Source of the DNA: Obesumbacterium proteus
GTDB taxonomy: Bacteria > Pseudomonadota > Gammaproteobacteria > Enterobacterales > Enterobacteriaceae
Reading direction: 5' to 3'
Length of the DNA stretch: 64,000 nucleotides
NCBI RefSeq assembly: GCF_001586165.1
Contig: NZ_CP014608.1
Location: 1,550,001 to 1,614,000 of the forward strand
The notes beneath the pieces are model-generated. The model did no database searches. It saw nothing but the letters and a program-made list of their open reading frames with translations, and was not told where the DNA came from. Made by a program: the position numbers and the translations under genes. How positions within the stretch are numbered: the first letter of the stretch is position 1; each line of letters starts with the position of its first letter. Shown in pieces: positions 8,693-18,438 of the stretch.

Positions 8693-9009
8693 TCGGCAAT
8701 GAGCGCCATACGCTAGTTGCCGTTATCGGCGGAGATATTCTCCGCCACGGTAAACTGCCTCTGATTCTGTTTATCGGCGTTTTGGTATCCGCGGTGCTTG
8801 TGGTGACGACCACGCATAAAACACGCTTGCTGACCGCACAGCGTGAGCAACTGGTGCTTGAACGCGATGCTCTGGATATCGAGTGGCGCAACCTGATTCT
8901 GGAAGAGAATGCGTTAGGCGATCATAGCCGTGTCGAACGTATTGCCACCGAGAAGCTGCAGATGCAGCACGTAGATCCATCTCAAGAAAACATTGTTGTT
9001 AAGCAATGA
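8689..9009 (+). CDS. ftsL: Cell division protein FtsL
   Basis: FtsL is a bitopic inner-membrane protein of the FtsQLB subcomplex, which signals the FtsWI synthase. The 106-residue product has a short cytoplasmic tail, one membrane helix (about residues 23-40) and a periplasmic coiled coil that is nearly invariant (LLTAQREQLVLERDALDIEW, then NALGDHSRVERIATEKL). It is about 15 residues shorter at the N-terminus than E. coli FtsL. Its ATG overlaps the rsmH stop by 4 bp, which favours translational coupling. Confidence 0.95.
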   Translation: MIGNERHTLVAVIGGDILRHGKLPLILFIGVLVSAVLVVTTTHKTRLLTAQREQLVLERDALDIEWRNLILEENALGDHSRVERIATEKLQMQHVDPSQENIVVKQ

Positions 9010-9060
9010 GTTAACAATGTTTTCAACAGACCACCTTCGACGTAGGTAAATGTGTAATCA

Positions 9061-10823
9061 ATGAAAGCAGTGCGACCCGGAAAGTTAAAGCGTCAGGAAG
9101 ATCAGGCCAGCTTTGTCAGCTGGCGTTTTGCGTTGCTCTGTGGGTGCATATTTATTGCCTTGATGGGTTTGTTAGGCCGCGTGGCTTATTTGCAGGTGAT
9201 TAATCCCGATCGCTTAGTGCGTGAAGGCGATGCGCGTTCTTTGCGCACGCAGCCTATTCTGACTTCACGCGGGATGATTAGCGATCGTGCAGGCCGCCCG
9301 TTGGCCGTGAGCGTGCCTGTTAATGCCATTTGGGCCGATCCGAAAGAAGTGAATGAACGCGGTGGTATAACGCTGGATTCACGTTGGAAGGCGCTGGCCG
9401 ATGCGCTGGAAATGCCGCTGGATAAAATGGCTGCGCGTATCAACGCCAACCCGAAAGGGCGCTTTGTTTATCTCGCTCGTCAGGTGAATCCGGCGATGGC
9501 TGATTACATCCATAAGCTGAAGCTTCCAGGTATTTTCCTCAAGCAAGAATCCCGTCGTTATTATCCTGCTGGGCAAGTAACCGCTCACATCATCGGTGTG
9601 ACCAACATTGATGGTCAGGGGATCGAAGGCGTTGAAAAGAGCTTTGACCGCTGGCTAACCGGCCAGCCGGGTGAACGTACCGTGCGTAAAGACCGCTTTG
9701 GCCGCGTGATTGAAGATATTTCCTCGGTGGATAGCCAAGCCGCGCATAACTTGGCGCTCAGTATCGATGAACGTCTACAGGCGTTGGTCTACCGTGAGTT
9801 AAATAACGCGGTGGCGTTTAACAAAGCGGAATCTGGTACTGCTGTGCTGGTTGACGTGAATACCGGCGAAGTGTTGGCGATGGCAAACAGCCCATCGTAT
9901 AACCCCAATAATTTGGCCGATACGCCTAAAGAAACCATGCGTAACCGCGCTATTACCGACATCTTCGAACCGGGTTCCACGGTGAAGCCGATGGTGGTGA
10001 TGACCGCGTTACAGCACAACGTGGTGAAAGAGAATAGCGTACTGAATACGCTCCCTTATTTTGTTAACGGGCACCAGATTAAAGACGTGGCCCGTTACTC
10101 AGAACTCTCCATTACGGGGATTCTACAGAAGTCGAGTAACGTCGGTGTATCAAAGCTGGCGTTAGCGATGCCGTCCTCTGCGCTGGTAGAAACCTACTCG
10201 CACTTTGGATTGGGTAAGGCGACCAATTTGGGGCTGGTCGGAGAAAGTAGTGGCATGTACCCAAAAAACAACGGTGGTCTGACATAGAGAGGGCCACCTT
10301 TTCTTTCGGATATGGGCTAATGGTAACGCCGTTACAGCTAGCACGTGTCTATGCAACGATTGGCAGCCTTGGGATTTATCGTCCGCTGTCGATTACCAAA
10401 GTCGATCCACCGGTTCCGGGCGAACGCGTATTCCCTGAGCCCATCGTTCGCACGGTTGTGCACATGATGGAAAGCGTTGCACTGCCGGGCGGTGGTGGGA
10501 CAAAAGCAGCAATCAAAGGCTATCGCATCGCGATTAAAACAGGGACCGCGAAAAAAGTCGGTCCAGATGGCCGTTATGTAGATAAATACATTGCTTATAC
10601 CGCTGGCGTTGCGCCAGCAAGTAATCCTCGATTTGCTCTGGTTGTGGTCATTAACGATCCGCAGGCAGGGAAGTATTACGGTGGTGCGGTATCTGCTCCG
10701 ATCTTCGGCGCTATCATGGGCGGCGTTCTGCGCACCATGAACGTTGAGCCGGATGCGTTGCCCACGGGTGATAAAAACGAATTAGTGAACAATAAAAAAG
10801 AGGGTTCAGGTGGCAGATCGTAA
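9061..10823 (+). pseudogene. ftsI: Peptidoglycan transpeptidase PBP3, reading frame broken by a 1-base indel
   Basis: FtsI is the essential septal transpeptidase that works with FtsW. The first part (408 codons to TAG at 10285-10287) carries the membrane anchor, the dimerisation domain and the SxxK serine motif (FEPGSTVKPMV, Ser near residue 306) plus SSN. The second part, in another frame, carries MVTPLQLARVYATIGSLGIY and the KTGTAKK motif and ends at 10823. Between them the DNA reads CC, six A, C. Seven A restore the E. coli-like KQRWSDIERATFSFGYGLMV across the break and give 587 residues (E. coli 588). All catalytic motifs are present once the frame is joined. Because ftsI is essential, a sequencing error at the A-run is most likely. 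The site also reads A AAA AAC in frame, a possible -1 slippage site. Confidence 0.95.
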
Positions 10824-12297
10824 TTTGCGCGCGCTTTTGGCTCCTTGGGTAGCAGATGCTCCGGAGCGCGTTTTGCGAGAGATGACATTAGACAGCCGCG
10901 TTGCGGCTGCGGGTGATCTGTTTGTGGCGATCGTTGGCCACGCGGTAGATGGTCGCCGTTATATTCCGCAAGCGATAGCGCAAGGCGTTGCTGCAGTCAT
11001 CGCTGAGGCAGATGGGGAAGCAGAAGATGGCACCGTTCGCGAGAGCCACGGCGTTCCCGTTATCTACCTGAGTCAGTTAAACCAGCGCTTATCCGCGTTG
11101 GCAGGACGCTTTTACCATCAGCCGGGTGCTGATTTGCGCTTAATCGGCGTAACAGGAACCAACGGCAAAACGACCATTACCCAATTGTTGGCACAGTGGG
11201 GCCAGCTATTAGGCGAAACCAGTGCGGTAATGGGAACGGTGGGCAATGGCCTACAGGGTCAAGTTCATCCAAGTGAAAATACGACCGGTTCTGCGGTTGA
11301 TGTGCAGCATTTGCTGCGCAGCTTGGTGTCTCAAGGCGCCACGCTGGCGGCGATGGAAGTTTCTTCCCATGGTTTAGTGCAAGATCGCGTTGCCGATCTG
11401 CCGTTTGCTGCATCGGTATTCACCAATCTGAGCCGCGATCATCTGGATTACCATGGTGACATGGCGCATTACGAACAGGCTAAATGGCTGCTGTTCTCCA
11501 CTCACCACAGCGGTGAAAAAATTATTAACGCTGACGATGAAGTCGGTCAGCGCTGGTTGGCTAAGTCTCCAGATGCCATTGCGGTAACCATGGAACAGCG
11601 CTTGCCAGAAAATTGGTCTGGGCGCTGGGTTTCAGCGACCGACGTTGATTATCACGACGGTGGCGCAAGCATCAGCTTTGACTCTTCATGGGGTAAAGGC
11701 TTGCTGGAAAGCCGCTTGATGGGAGCCTTTAACGTCAGCAATTTGCTGGTTGCTGCCGCTACCATGCTGGCACTTGGCTATCCATTAGAAGCGTTGTGTA
11801 AAAGCTCTGCTCAGTTGCAGCCCGTATGTGGCCGCATGGAAGTGTTCGCTGCTCCTGGTAAGCCAACCGTCGTTGTTGACTATGCGCATACGCCGGATGC
11901 ACTAGAGAAAGCGCTTGAAGCGGCGCGTTTGCACTGCAAAGGCCAGCTATGGTGCGTATTTGGCTGCGGCGGCGATCGCGATAAAGGTAAGCGCCCACTT
12001 ATGGGGGTGATTGCTGAGCAATATGCCGATCGCGTTGTTGTCACTGACGATAACCCGCGTAGCGAAGAGCCTCGCGCCATCATGGCCGATATTCTGAACG
12101 GCATGCTTGATGCAGGCCGTGCACAGGCTGTTTCTGGCCGCGCCGAAGCCGTTACCGGAGCCATCATGCAGGCTAAGCCTGATGATGTGATTCTCGTGGC
12201 AGGCAAAGGCCATGAAGATTATCAACTGGTTGGCAACCGTCGTTTGGATTATTCCGATCGCGTGACCGTAGCACGTCTGCTGGGGGTGATTGCATGA
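10810..12297 (+). CDS. murE: UDP-MurNAc-tripeptide synthetase (meso-DAP adding)
   Basis: MurE adds meso-diaminopimelate to UDP-MurNAc-L-Ala-D-Glu in the cytoplasm. The 495-residue protein has the Mur ligase ATP loop VTGTNGKTTITQLL and, late in the sequence, the DNPR motif (VVTDDNPRSEEPRAI) that marks specificity for meso-DAP rather than lysine. KGHEDYQ near the end is also conserved. Translation starts at a GTG, as in E. coli, inside the last codons of ftsI (14-bp overlap). The stop overlaps murF by 4 bp. Confidence 0.97.
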   Translation: MADRNLRALLAPWVADAPERVLREMTLDSRVAAAGDLFVAIVGHAVDGRRYIPQAIAQGVAAVIAEADGEAEDGTVRESHGVPVIYLSQLNQRLSALAGRFYHQPGADLRLIGVTGTNGKTTITQLLAQWGQLLGETSAVMGTVGNGLQGQVHPSENTTGSAVDVQHLLRSLVSQGATLAAMEVSSHGLVQDRVADLPFAASVFTNLSRDHLDYHGDMAHYEQAKWLLFSTHHSGEKIINADDEVGQRWLAKSPDAIAVTMEQRLPENWSGRWVSATDVDYHDGGASISFDSSWGKGLLESRLMGAFNVSNLLVAAATMLALGYPLEALCKSSAQLQPVCGRMEVFAAPGKPTVVVDYAHTPDALEKALEAARLHCKGQLWCVFGCGGDRDKGKRPLMGVIAEQYADRVVVTDDNPRSEEPRAIMADILNGMLDAGRAQAVSGRAEAVTGAIMQAKPDDVILVAGKGHEDYQLVGNRRLDYSDRVTVARLLGVIA

Positions 12298-13670
12298 TCC
12301 CTGTTTCTTTGCAGGCTATCGCTGAGGCGGTTAACGGCCAGTTGATTGGTGCTGATACACAAATTACTGATGTTGTGACCGATACGCGCAAGCTAACCGA
12401 CGGCTGCTTGTTTATCGCGTTGAAAGGCGAAAAATTTGATGCTCATGATTTTGCGGCCGATGCAGTGAGTCAGGGCGCTGGCGCTTTGCTAGTAAGTAAA
12501 CACTTACCGATTGATGCTCCGCAGATTGTGGTTGCTGATACGCGTATTGCGCTGGGGTTGCTTGGCGCATGGGTTCGTCAGCAAATGCCCGCTCGCGTTA
12601 TCGCGCTTACCGGTTCATCGGGCAAAACGTCGGTGAAAGAGATGAGCGCGGAGATTCTGCGCCAATGCGGCAACGTGCTGTATACCTCGGGTAATTTTAA
12701 TAATGACATCGGCGTGCCGCTGACGTTATTACGCCTTGAGCCACAGCATGAATATGCGGTGATTGAGCTGGGCGCCAACCACGTGGGCGAAATTGCCTAT
12801 ACGGTAGATCTGGTTAAGCCAGAAAGTGCCTTAGTTAATAATCTGGCTGCTGCACATTTGGAAGGCTTCGGTTCCTTAGCCGGTGTAGCCAAAGCCAAAG
12901 GTGAGATTTTTGATGGTTTGGCCGCGAACGGCACAGCCATTATCAATGCCGATAATAACGACTGGCCACATTGGCAAGAAAAGATTACCAACCAGCGCGT
13001 ATGGCGTTTCTCTCCGCAGGCCGCTGAGTCCGTGGATTTCTTTGCCAGCGATGTCCGCGTGACACATCAAGGCACCGAGTTTGATCTGCACACGCCGTTT
13101 GGTACTGCGCCGGTGGTTCTGCCGCTGCCGGGTCGTCATAACATCGCGAATGCGCTCGCGGCGGCTGCGCTGACGATGTCAGTAGGCGCAACGCTTGAGA
13201 ATGTGCGCAACGGATTAAGCGAACTCAAAGCGGTTCCCGGTCGCTTATTCCCGATCCGTTTGAATTCAGAACAGCTGATTCTCGATGATACCTATAACGC
13301 CAACGTGGGCTCTATGACCGCGGCAGCGCAGGTGTTGGGCTCAATGCCTGGCTATCGCGTCATGGTGGTGGGTGATATGGGCGAGTTGGGCGCTGAAGAA
13401 GAAGATTGTCATCGTCAGGTGGGCATTGCGGCTCGCGAGGCGGGGATTGATAAAGTGCTGAGCGTTGGCCGTTTAAGCCATCTCATCAGCGAGACCAGTG
13501 GTTGTGGTGAACATTTCACGGACAAAACGGCTCTGATTGAGCGCCTAAAAAACCTGTTATGCGAACATGCGGCGATCACCATTTTAGTTAAAGGTTCACG
13601 TAGTGCCGCTATGGAGCAGGTAGTACGAGGCTTATCTGTGCAGGAAATGCAGGAGAATCAATCATGTTAG
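12294..13670 (+). CDS. murF: UDP-MurNAc-tripeptide--D-Ala-D-Ala ligase
   Basis: MurF ligates D-Ala-D-Ala (made by DdlB, encoded downstream) to the UDP-MurNAc-tripeptide and completes the pentapeptide. The 458-residue protein has the ATP-binding loop ALTGSSGKTSVKEM at about residue 105, the central-domain ELGANHVGEI and the C-terminal DDTYNANVGSM, all typical of MurF. Its start overlaps the murE stop (ATGA) and its end overlaps mraY by 7 bp, so translation is probably coupled. Confidence 0.97.
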   Translation: MIPVSLQAIAEAVNGQLIGADTQITDVVTDTRKLTDGCLFIALKGEKFDAHDFAADAVSQGAGALLVSKHLPIDAPQIVVADTRIALGLLGAWVRQQMPARVIALTGSSGKTSVKEMSAEILRQCGNVLYTSGNFNNDIGVPLTLLRLEPQHEYAVIELGANHVGEIAYTVDLVKPESALVNNLAAAHLEGFGSLAGVAKAKGEIFDGLAANGTAIINADNNDWPHWQEKITNQRVWRFSPQAAESVDFFASDVRVTHQGTEFDLHTPFGTAPVVLPLPGRHNIANALAAAALTMSVGATLENVRNGLSELKAVPGRLFPIRLNSEQLILDDTYNANVGSMTAAAQVLGSMPGYRVMVVGDMGELGAEEEDCHRQVGIAAREAGIDKVLSVGRLSHLISETSGCGEHFTDKTALIERLKNLLCEHAAITILVKGSRSAAMEQVVRGLSVQEMQENQSC

Positions 13671-14746
13671 TCTGGCTGGCCGAACACTTGGTCAAATACT
13701 ATTCCGGCTTCAACGTCTTTTCCTATCTGACGTTCCGCGCCATTGTCAGCTTGTTGACGGCGCTGTTCCTGTCGCTGTGGATTGGGCCGCGAATGATTGC
13801 TCGCCTGCAAAAAATGTCTTTCGGTCAGGTTGTTCGTAACGACGGCCCTGAATCGCATTTCAGCAAGCGCGGTACGCCAACGATGGGCGGACTGATGATC
13901 CTGACCTCCATCACCATTTCCGTGTTGATGTGGGCATACCCGTCTAACCCTTACGTCTGGTGCGTGCTGTTTGTATTGCTCGGCTATGGCGTTGTCGGCT
14001 TTGTTGATGATTATCGCAAAGTGGTACGTAAAAATACCAAGGGCCTGATTGCACGCTGGAAGTACTTCTGGCAGTCGGTGATTGCGCTGGTAGTTTCTTT
14101 TGCCATGTACTCCATCGGTAAAGGAACTCCGGCAACCGAGCTGGTGGTTCCCTTCTTCAAGGATGTCATGCCGCAGCTGGGTCTGCTGTATATCTTGCTG
14201 AGCTATTTTGTGATTGTGGGTACCAGTAACGCCGTTAATCTCACCGATGGTTTAGACGGATTGGCTATTATGCCTACCGTTTTTGTTGCGGCGGGAATGG
14301 GGCTGGTGGCTTGGGCGACCGGTAACATGAACTTTGCTGCTTACCTGCATATTCCTTATCTGCGTCACGCCGGTGAACTGGTGATTGTCTGCACGGCTAT
14401 TGTCGGCGCGGGGCTTGGATTCTTATGGTTTAACACTTATCCAGCTCAGGTCTTTATGGGCGATGTTGGCTCTCTGGCTCTGGGTGGTGCGCTGGGTACG
14501 ATCGCGGTGTTGCTGCGTCAGGAATTCCTGCTGGTGATTATGGGCGGCGTATTTGTGATGGAAACCCTCTCGGTTATTTTGCAGGTGGGCAGCTTCAAAC
14601 TGCGCGGCCAGCGAATTTTCCGTATGGCGCCAATCCATCACCACTATGAACTGAAAGGCTGGCCAGAACCTCGCGTTATCGTGCGCTTCTGGATTATCTC
14701 TCTGATGCTGGTGCTGATTGGCCTAGCAACCTTGAAGGTGCGTTAA
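13664..14746 (+). CDS. mraY: Phospho-MurNAc-pentapeptide translocase
   Basis: MraY transfers phospho-MurNAc-pentapeptide to undecaprenyl phosphate at the inner membrane to make lipid I. The 360-residue polytopic protein has the family's catalytic features: the paired aspartates in VGFVDDYRKV, NLTDGLDGLAI in the middle, and the HHH motif in MAPIHHHYELKGWPE near the C-terminus. About ten hydrophobic helices are visible, starting at residues 20-45. Length equals that of E. coli. The start lies inside the end of murF and murD begins 1 bp after the stop. Confidence 0.97.
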   Translation: MLVWLAEHLVKYYSGFNVFSYLTFRAIVSLLTALFLSLWIGPRMIARLQKMSFGQVVRNDGPESHFSKRGTPTMGGLMILTSITISVLMWAYPSNPYVWCVLFVLLGYGVVGFVDDYRKVVRKNTKGLIARWKYFWQSVIALVVSFAMYSIGKGTPATELVVPFFKDVMPQLGLLYILLSYFVIVGTSNAVNLTDGLDGLAIMPTVFVAAGMGLVAWATGNMNFAAYLHIPYLRHAGELVIVCTAIVGAGLGFLWFNTYPAQVFMGDVGSLALGGALGTIAVLLRQEFLLVIMGGVFVMETLSVILQVGSFKLRGQRIFRMAPIHHHYELKGWPEPRVIVRFWIISLMLVLIGLATLKVR

Positions 14747-14747
14747 T

Positions 14748-16064
14748 ATGGTGGACTATCAGGGTAAGAAAGTCGTCATCATTGGCCTCGGGCTTACGGG
14801 CCTGTCATGCGTTGATTTCTTCTTGGCACGTGGCGTAACGCCGCGTGTTATCGATACCCGTATTTCTCCACCGGGGCTGGATAAGCTGCCGGAAAACGTC
14901 GAGCGTCACTTGGGCGATATGAACCAAGAGTGGCTGCTGGATGCCGACCTCATCGTTGCAAGTCCCGGAATTACCCTTGCTTCCCCTGCGCTCAGCGTGG
15001 CGGCAGAAGCAGGTGTTGAGATCGTGGGTGATATTGAGTTGTTTTGTCGCGAAGCGCAGGCTCCCATTGTAGCTATCACGGGGTCTAACGGTAAAAGCAC
15101 CGTAACAACCTTAGTCGGCGAAATGGCTAAATCTGCGGGCTGGAACGTTGGCGTGGGGGGCAATATCGGTTTGCCTGCGCTGATGCTGCTAAAGCAAGAG
15201 TGCGATCTTTACGTACTTGAACTCTCTAGCTTCCAGTTAGAAACCACCAATAGCCTGCGGGCGGCTGCGGCCACGATCCTGAATGTCACCGAAGATCACA
15301 TGGATCGCTACCCGCTTGGGTTGCAGCAATACCGCGCTGCCAAGCTGCGTGTGTATGAAAATGCCAAAGTTTGCGTGGTTAACTCCGACGATGCGCTCAC
15401 GATGCCGATTCGCGGTGCGGATTCGCGCTGCGTGAGTTTTGGTGCCGACGTGGGCGATTATCATTTGAATCGTCAGCAGGGTGAGATTTGGCTGCGCGTG
15501 CGTGGTGAAAAAGTTCTCAATACGCGTGAAATGAAAGTCACCGGCAAACATAACTTCACTAACGCATTGGCTGCGTTAGCGCTGGCGGATGCCGTTGGTA
15601 TTCCACGTGCTTCGAGCTTAAAAGCACTGACAACGTTTACCGGTTTAGCACATCGCTTCCAGCTGTCATTGGAGCATAACGGCGTGCGTTGGATTAATGA
15701 TTCCAAGGCCACCAACGTTGGCAGCACTGAAGCGGCGCTCAATGGCTTACACGTTGATGGCACTTTGCATCTATTGCTCGGTGGCGATGGCAAATCAGCC
15801 GACTTCAGCGCATTGGCGCAATACCTACAAGGCGATAACGTGCGTCTGTACTGCTTTGGTCGGGATGGCGCGCAGCTCGCTGCTTTGCGTCCTGAGATTG
15901 CCGAGCAGACAGAGACTATGGAACAAGCGATGCGAGTGATTGCTACCAAAGTGAAAACCGGCGATATGGTTCTGTTATCTCCAGCCTGCGCTAGCCTTGA
16001 CCAGTTTAAAAACTTTGAACAACGCGGCGACGAGTTCAGCCGTTTAGCCAAGGAGCTTGGCTGA
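14748..16064 (+). CDS. murD: UDP-MurNAc-L-Ala--D-Glu ligase
   Basis: MurD adds D-glutamate to UDP-MurNAc-L-Ala in the cytoplasm. The 438-residue product starts with a Rossmann-like UDP-binding domain (VVIIGLGLTGLSC). The ATP loop AITGSNGKSTVTTL, the central LELSSFQLETT and the C-terminal INDSKATNVGSTEAAL follow, all diagnostic for MurD. The murD stop TGA shares its final A with the ftsW ATG, a 1-bp overlap that points to coupling. Confidence 0.97.
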   Translation: MVDYQGKKVVIIGLGLTGLSCVDFFLARGVTPRVIDTRISPPGLDKLPENVERHLGDMNQEWLLDADLIVASPGITLASPALSVAAEAGVEIVGDIELFCREAQAPIVAITGSNGKSTVTTLVGEMAKSAGWNVGVGGNIGLPALMLLKQECDLYVLELSSFQLETTNSLRAAAATILNVTEDHMDRYPLGLQQYRAAKLRVYENAKVCVVNSDDALTMPIRGADSRCVSFGADVGDYHLNRQQGEIWLRVRGEKVLNTREMKVTGKHNFTNALAALALADAVGIPRASSLKALTTFTGLAHRFQLSLEHNGVRWINDSKATNVGSTEAALNGLHVDGTLHLLLGGDGKSADFSALAQYLQGDNVRLYCFGRDGAQLAALRPEIAEQTETMEQAMRVIATKVKTGDMVLLSPACASLDQFKNFEQRGDEFSRLAKELG

Positions 16065-17302
16065 TGCGTCTGCGACTCCCGCGGTTACCGCGCCCTAAAT
16101 TCTCGTTGCCACATTTTGGTTTAATCACGCGTTTGCGTGAGTGGGTGATGGGAGCGGGCGAGAGCGATGCGGCGATGGTGGTGCTGTACGATCGCACTTT
16201 GCTCTGGCTGACCTTTGGTTTGGCGGCAATTGGCTTTGTGATGGTGACATCAGCATCCATGCCAATTGGCCAACGTTTGGCAGACGATCCTTTCCTGTTT
16301 GCGAAACGTGATGCGCTGTATCTGGCATTGGCGTTTGGGCTGGCGATGGTGACGCTGCGTGTGCCGATGGAAATCTGGCAGCGCTATAGCAATGCGTTAT
16401 TACTGATGGCCGTTGCGATGCTGCTGATTGTTCTCGTGGTCGGTAGCTCGGTGAACGGTGCTTCGCGTTGGATTGCGTTTGGTCCGCTACGTATTCAGCC
16501 CGCAGAGATCTCCAAGCTGGCGCTGTTTTGCTATCTCTCCAGCTATCTGGTGCGCAAAGTTGAAGAGGTTCGTTCGAACTTCTGGGGCTTCTGTAAACCG
16601 ATGGGTGTGATGGTGGTATTAGCGGTTCTGCTGCTGGCTCAGCCTGACTTGGGTACGGTGGTGGTGCTGTTTGTGACCACGCTAGGTTTGCTGTTCTTGG
16701 CGGGTGCCAAAATGTGGCAATTCTTAGCCATTATCGGCTCCGGTATTTTTGCCGTTGTGTTACTGATTATTGCAGAACCGTATCGTATGCGCCGCGTAAC
16801 GTCGTTCTGGAATCCATGGGCCGATCCTTTCGGCAGTGGTTACCAGCTGACGCAATCGCTGATGGCCTTTGGCCGCGGTGAATTCTGGGGACAGGGCTTG
16901 GGTAACTCGGTACAAAAACTGGAGTATTTACCTGAAGCGCACACCGACTTTATTTTCTCAATTTTAGGCGAGGAACTTGGGTATTTCGGTGTGGTTCTTG
17001 CTTTGTTAATGGTATTCTTCGTCGCTTTTCGTGCTATGTCGATCGGACGTCGTGCGTTAGAGGCAGATCAGCGTTTTTCTGGTTTTTTAGCCTGCGCCAT
17101 CGGTATTTGGTTTAGTTTTCAGGCACTGGTTAACGTTGGGGCTGCCGCAGGGATGTTGCCGACGAAAGGTCTGACGTTGCCGCTAATTAGTTACGGTGGT
17201 TCCAGCTTGCTGATTATGTCGACCGCGTTGGTATTGCTGTTACGCATTGATTATGAAACTCGTCTGGAAAAAGCACAGGCGGTAGTAAGGGGTTCCCGAT
17301 GA
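16064..17302 (+). CDS. ftsW: Septal peptidoglycan glycosyltransferase FtsW
   Basis: FtsW is the SEDS-family polymerase that links lipid II into glycan strands at the septum, partnered with FtsI. The 412-residue protein has about ten membrane helices. Signature segments are QPDLGTVVVLF (with the SEDS functional Asp region), the loop GQGLGNSVQKLEYLPEAHTD, FIFSILGEELG and the late ISYGGSSLLIMS. The basic, proline-rich cytoplasmic N-terminus (RLRLPRLPRPKF) is a local feature. It overlaps murD by 1 bp and murG by 4 bp. Confidence 0.96.
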   Translation: MRLRLPRLPRPKFSLPHFGLITRLREWVMGAGESDAAMVVLYDRTLLWLTFGLAAIGFVMVTSASMPIGQRLADDPFLFAKRDALYLALAFGLAMVTLRVPMEIWQRYSNALLLMAVAMLLIVLVVGSSVNGASRWIAFGPLRIQPAEISKLALFCYLSSYLVRKVEEVRSNFWGFCKPMGVMVVLAVLLLAQPDLGTVVVLFVTTLGLLFLAGAKMWQFLAIIGSGIFAVVLLIIAEPYRMRRVTSFWNPWADPFGSGYQLTQSLMAFGRGEFWGQGLGNSVQKLEYLPEAHTDFIFSILGEELGYFGVVLALLMVFFVAFRAMSIGRRALEADQRFSGFLACAIGIWFSFQALVNVGAAAGMLPTKGLTLPLISYGGSSLLIMSTALVLLLRIDYETRLEKAQAVVRGSR

Positions 17303-18378
17303 GTAGCAATGCTGATCATCAACAGAATAAACGCCTGATGGTAATGGCGGGTGGCACCGGTGGGCATGTGTTCCCTGGTTTAGCCGTCGCGCATTATTTG
17401 CAGGCTCAAGGATGGCAGGTGCGTTGGTTAGGCACCGCCGATCGAATGGAAGCCCAGTTGGTCCCACAGCACGGTATAGAAATTGATTTTATTCAGATTT
17501 CTGGCCTGCGTGGTAAAGGATTGAAGGCACAGCTAGGCGCGCCAATCCGCATTTTCCGCGCGGTTCGCCAAGCTAAAGCCATTATGAAGGCCTATAAGCC
17601 AGACGCCGTTTTAGGTATGGGCGGATATGTTTCAGGCCCCGGTGGTTTGGCTGCGTGGCTATGTGGTGTTCCGGTTGTGCTGCATGAACAAAATGGGATT
17701 GCCGGTTTAACCAACCGCTGGCTGTCTAAGATTGCTAAGCGCGTATTGCAGGCTTTTCCGGGCGCATTCCCGAATGCACCCGTGGTGGGTAACCCAGTGC
17801 GTGAAGACGTTCTGGCGCTGCCAGCCCCACAGCAGCGTTTAGCTGGCCGTATGGGGCCGATTCGAGTGCTGGTGGTTGGCGGAAGCCAAGGAGCCCGCAT
17901 CCTGAACCAAACCATGCCGAAAGTTGCTGAGCAACTGGGTAGCCGAATTACGCTGTGGCATCAGGTAGGGAAGGGCGCTTTGCCAACGGTATTAGCCGAC
18001 TATGAAAAAGTCGGTCAGACGCAGCACAAAGTGACTGAGTTTATTGATGACATGGCGGCAGCCTATGACTGGGCAGACGTCGTGGTATGTCGCTCTGGTG
18101 CACTGACGGTGAGCGAAATCGCGGCCGCTGGGTTGCCTGCATTGTTCGTACCGTTCATGCACAAAGATCGCCAACAGTATTGGAATGCGTTGCCGCTAGA
18201 AAAAGCAGGCGCTGCAAAAATCATTGAACAACCACAGTTGACCGTGGAGTCAGTGACGGCGACGTTGGCAGGATGGGATCGCCAAACCCTGTTAGAAATG
18301 GCAGAGAAAGCTCGCGCTGCTGCAATTCCCGATGCGACTGAACGTGTCGCCGCCGTGATTTGTGAAGTTGCGAAATAA
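17299..18378 (+). CDS. murG: UDP-GlcNAc:undecaprenyl-PP-MurNAc-pentapeptide GlcNAc transferase
   Basis: MurG is a GT28 glycosyltransferase on the inner face of the membrane that converts lipid I to lipid II, the substrate of FtsW/FtsI. The 359-residue protein shows the first glycine-rich loop MAGGTGGHVFPGLAVA near residue 15, the second, VVGGSQGARILN, at the start of the C-terminal domain, and the donor-binding CRSGALTVSEIAAAGLPA. It starts within the ftsW stop (ATGA). A 60-bp gap follows before murC. Confidence 0.97.
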   Translation: MSSNADHQQNKRLMVMAGGTGGHVFPGLAVAHYLQAQGWQVRWLGTADRMEAQLVPQHGIEIDFIQISGLRGKGLKAQLGAPIRIFRAVRQAKAIMKAYKPDAVLGMGGYVSGPGGLAAWLCGVPVVLHEQNGIAGLTNRWLSKIAKRVLQAFPGAFPNAPVVGNPVREDVLALPAPQQRLAGRMGPIRVLVVGGSQGARILNQTMPKVAEQLGSRITLWHQVGKGALPTVLADYEKVGQTQHKVTEFIDDMAAAYDWADVVVCRSGALTVSEIAAAGLPALFVPFMHKDRQQYWNALPLEKAGAAKIIEQPQLTVESVTATLAGWDRQTLLEMAEKARAAAIPDATERVAAVICEVAK

Positions 18379-18438
18379 TTTACCGCTGAGCGGGTCGCTA
18401 GTTGTTAGCACCGGCCAAAATGACAGAACTGAGAAACA

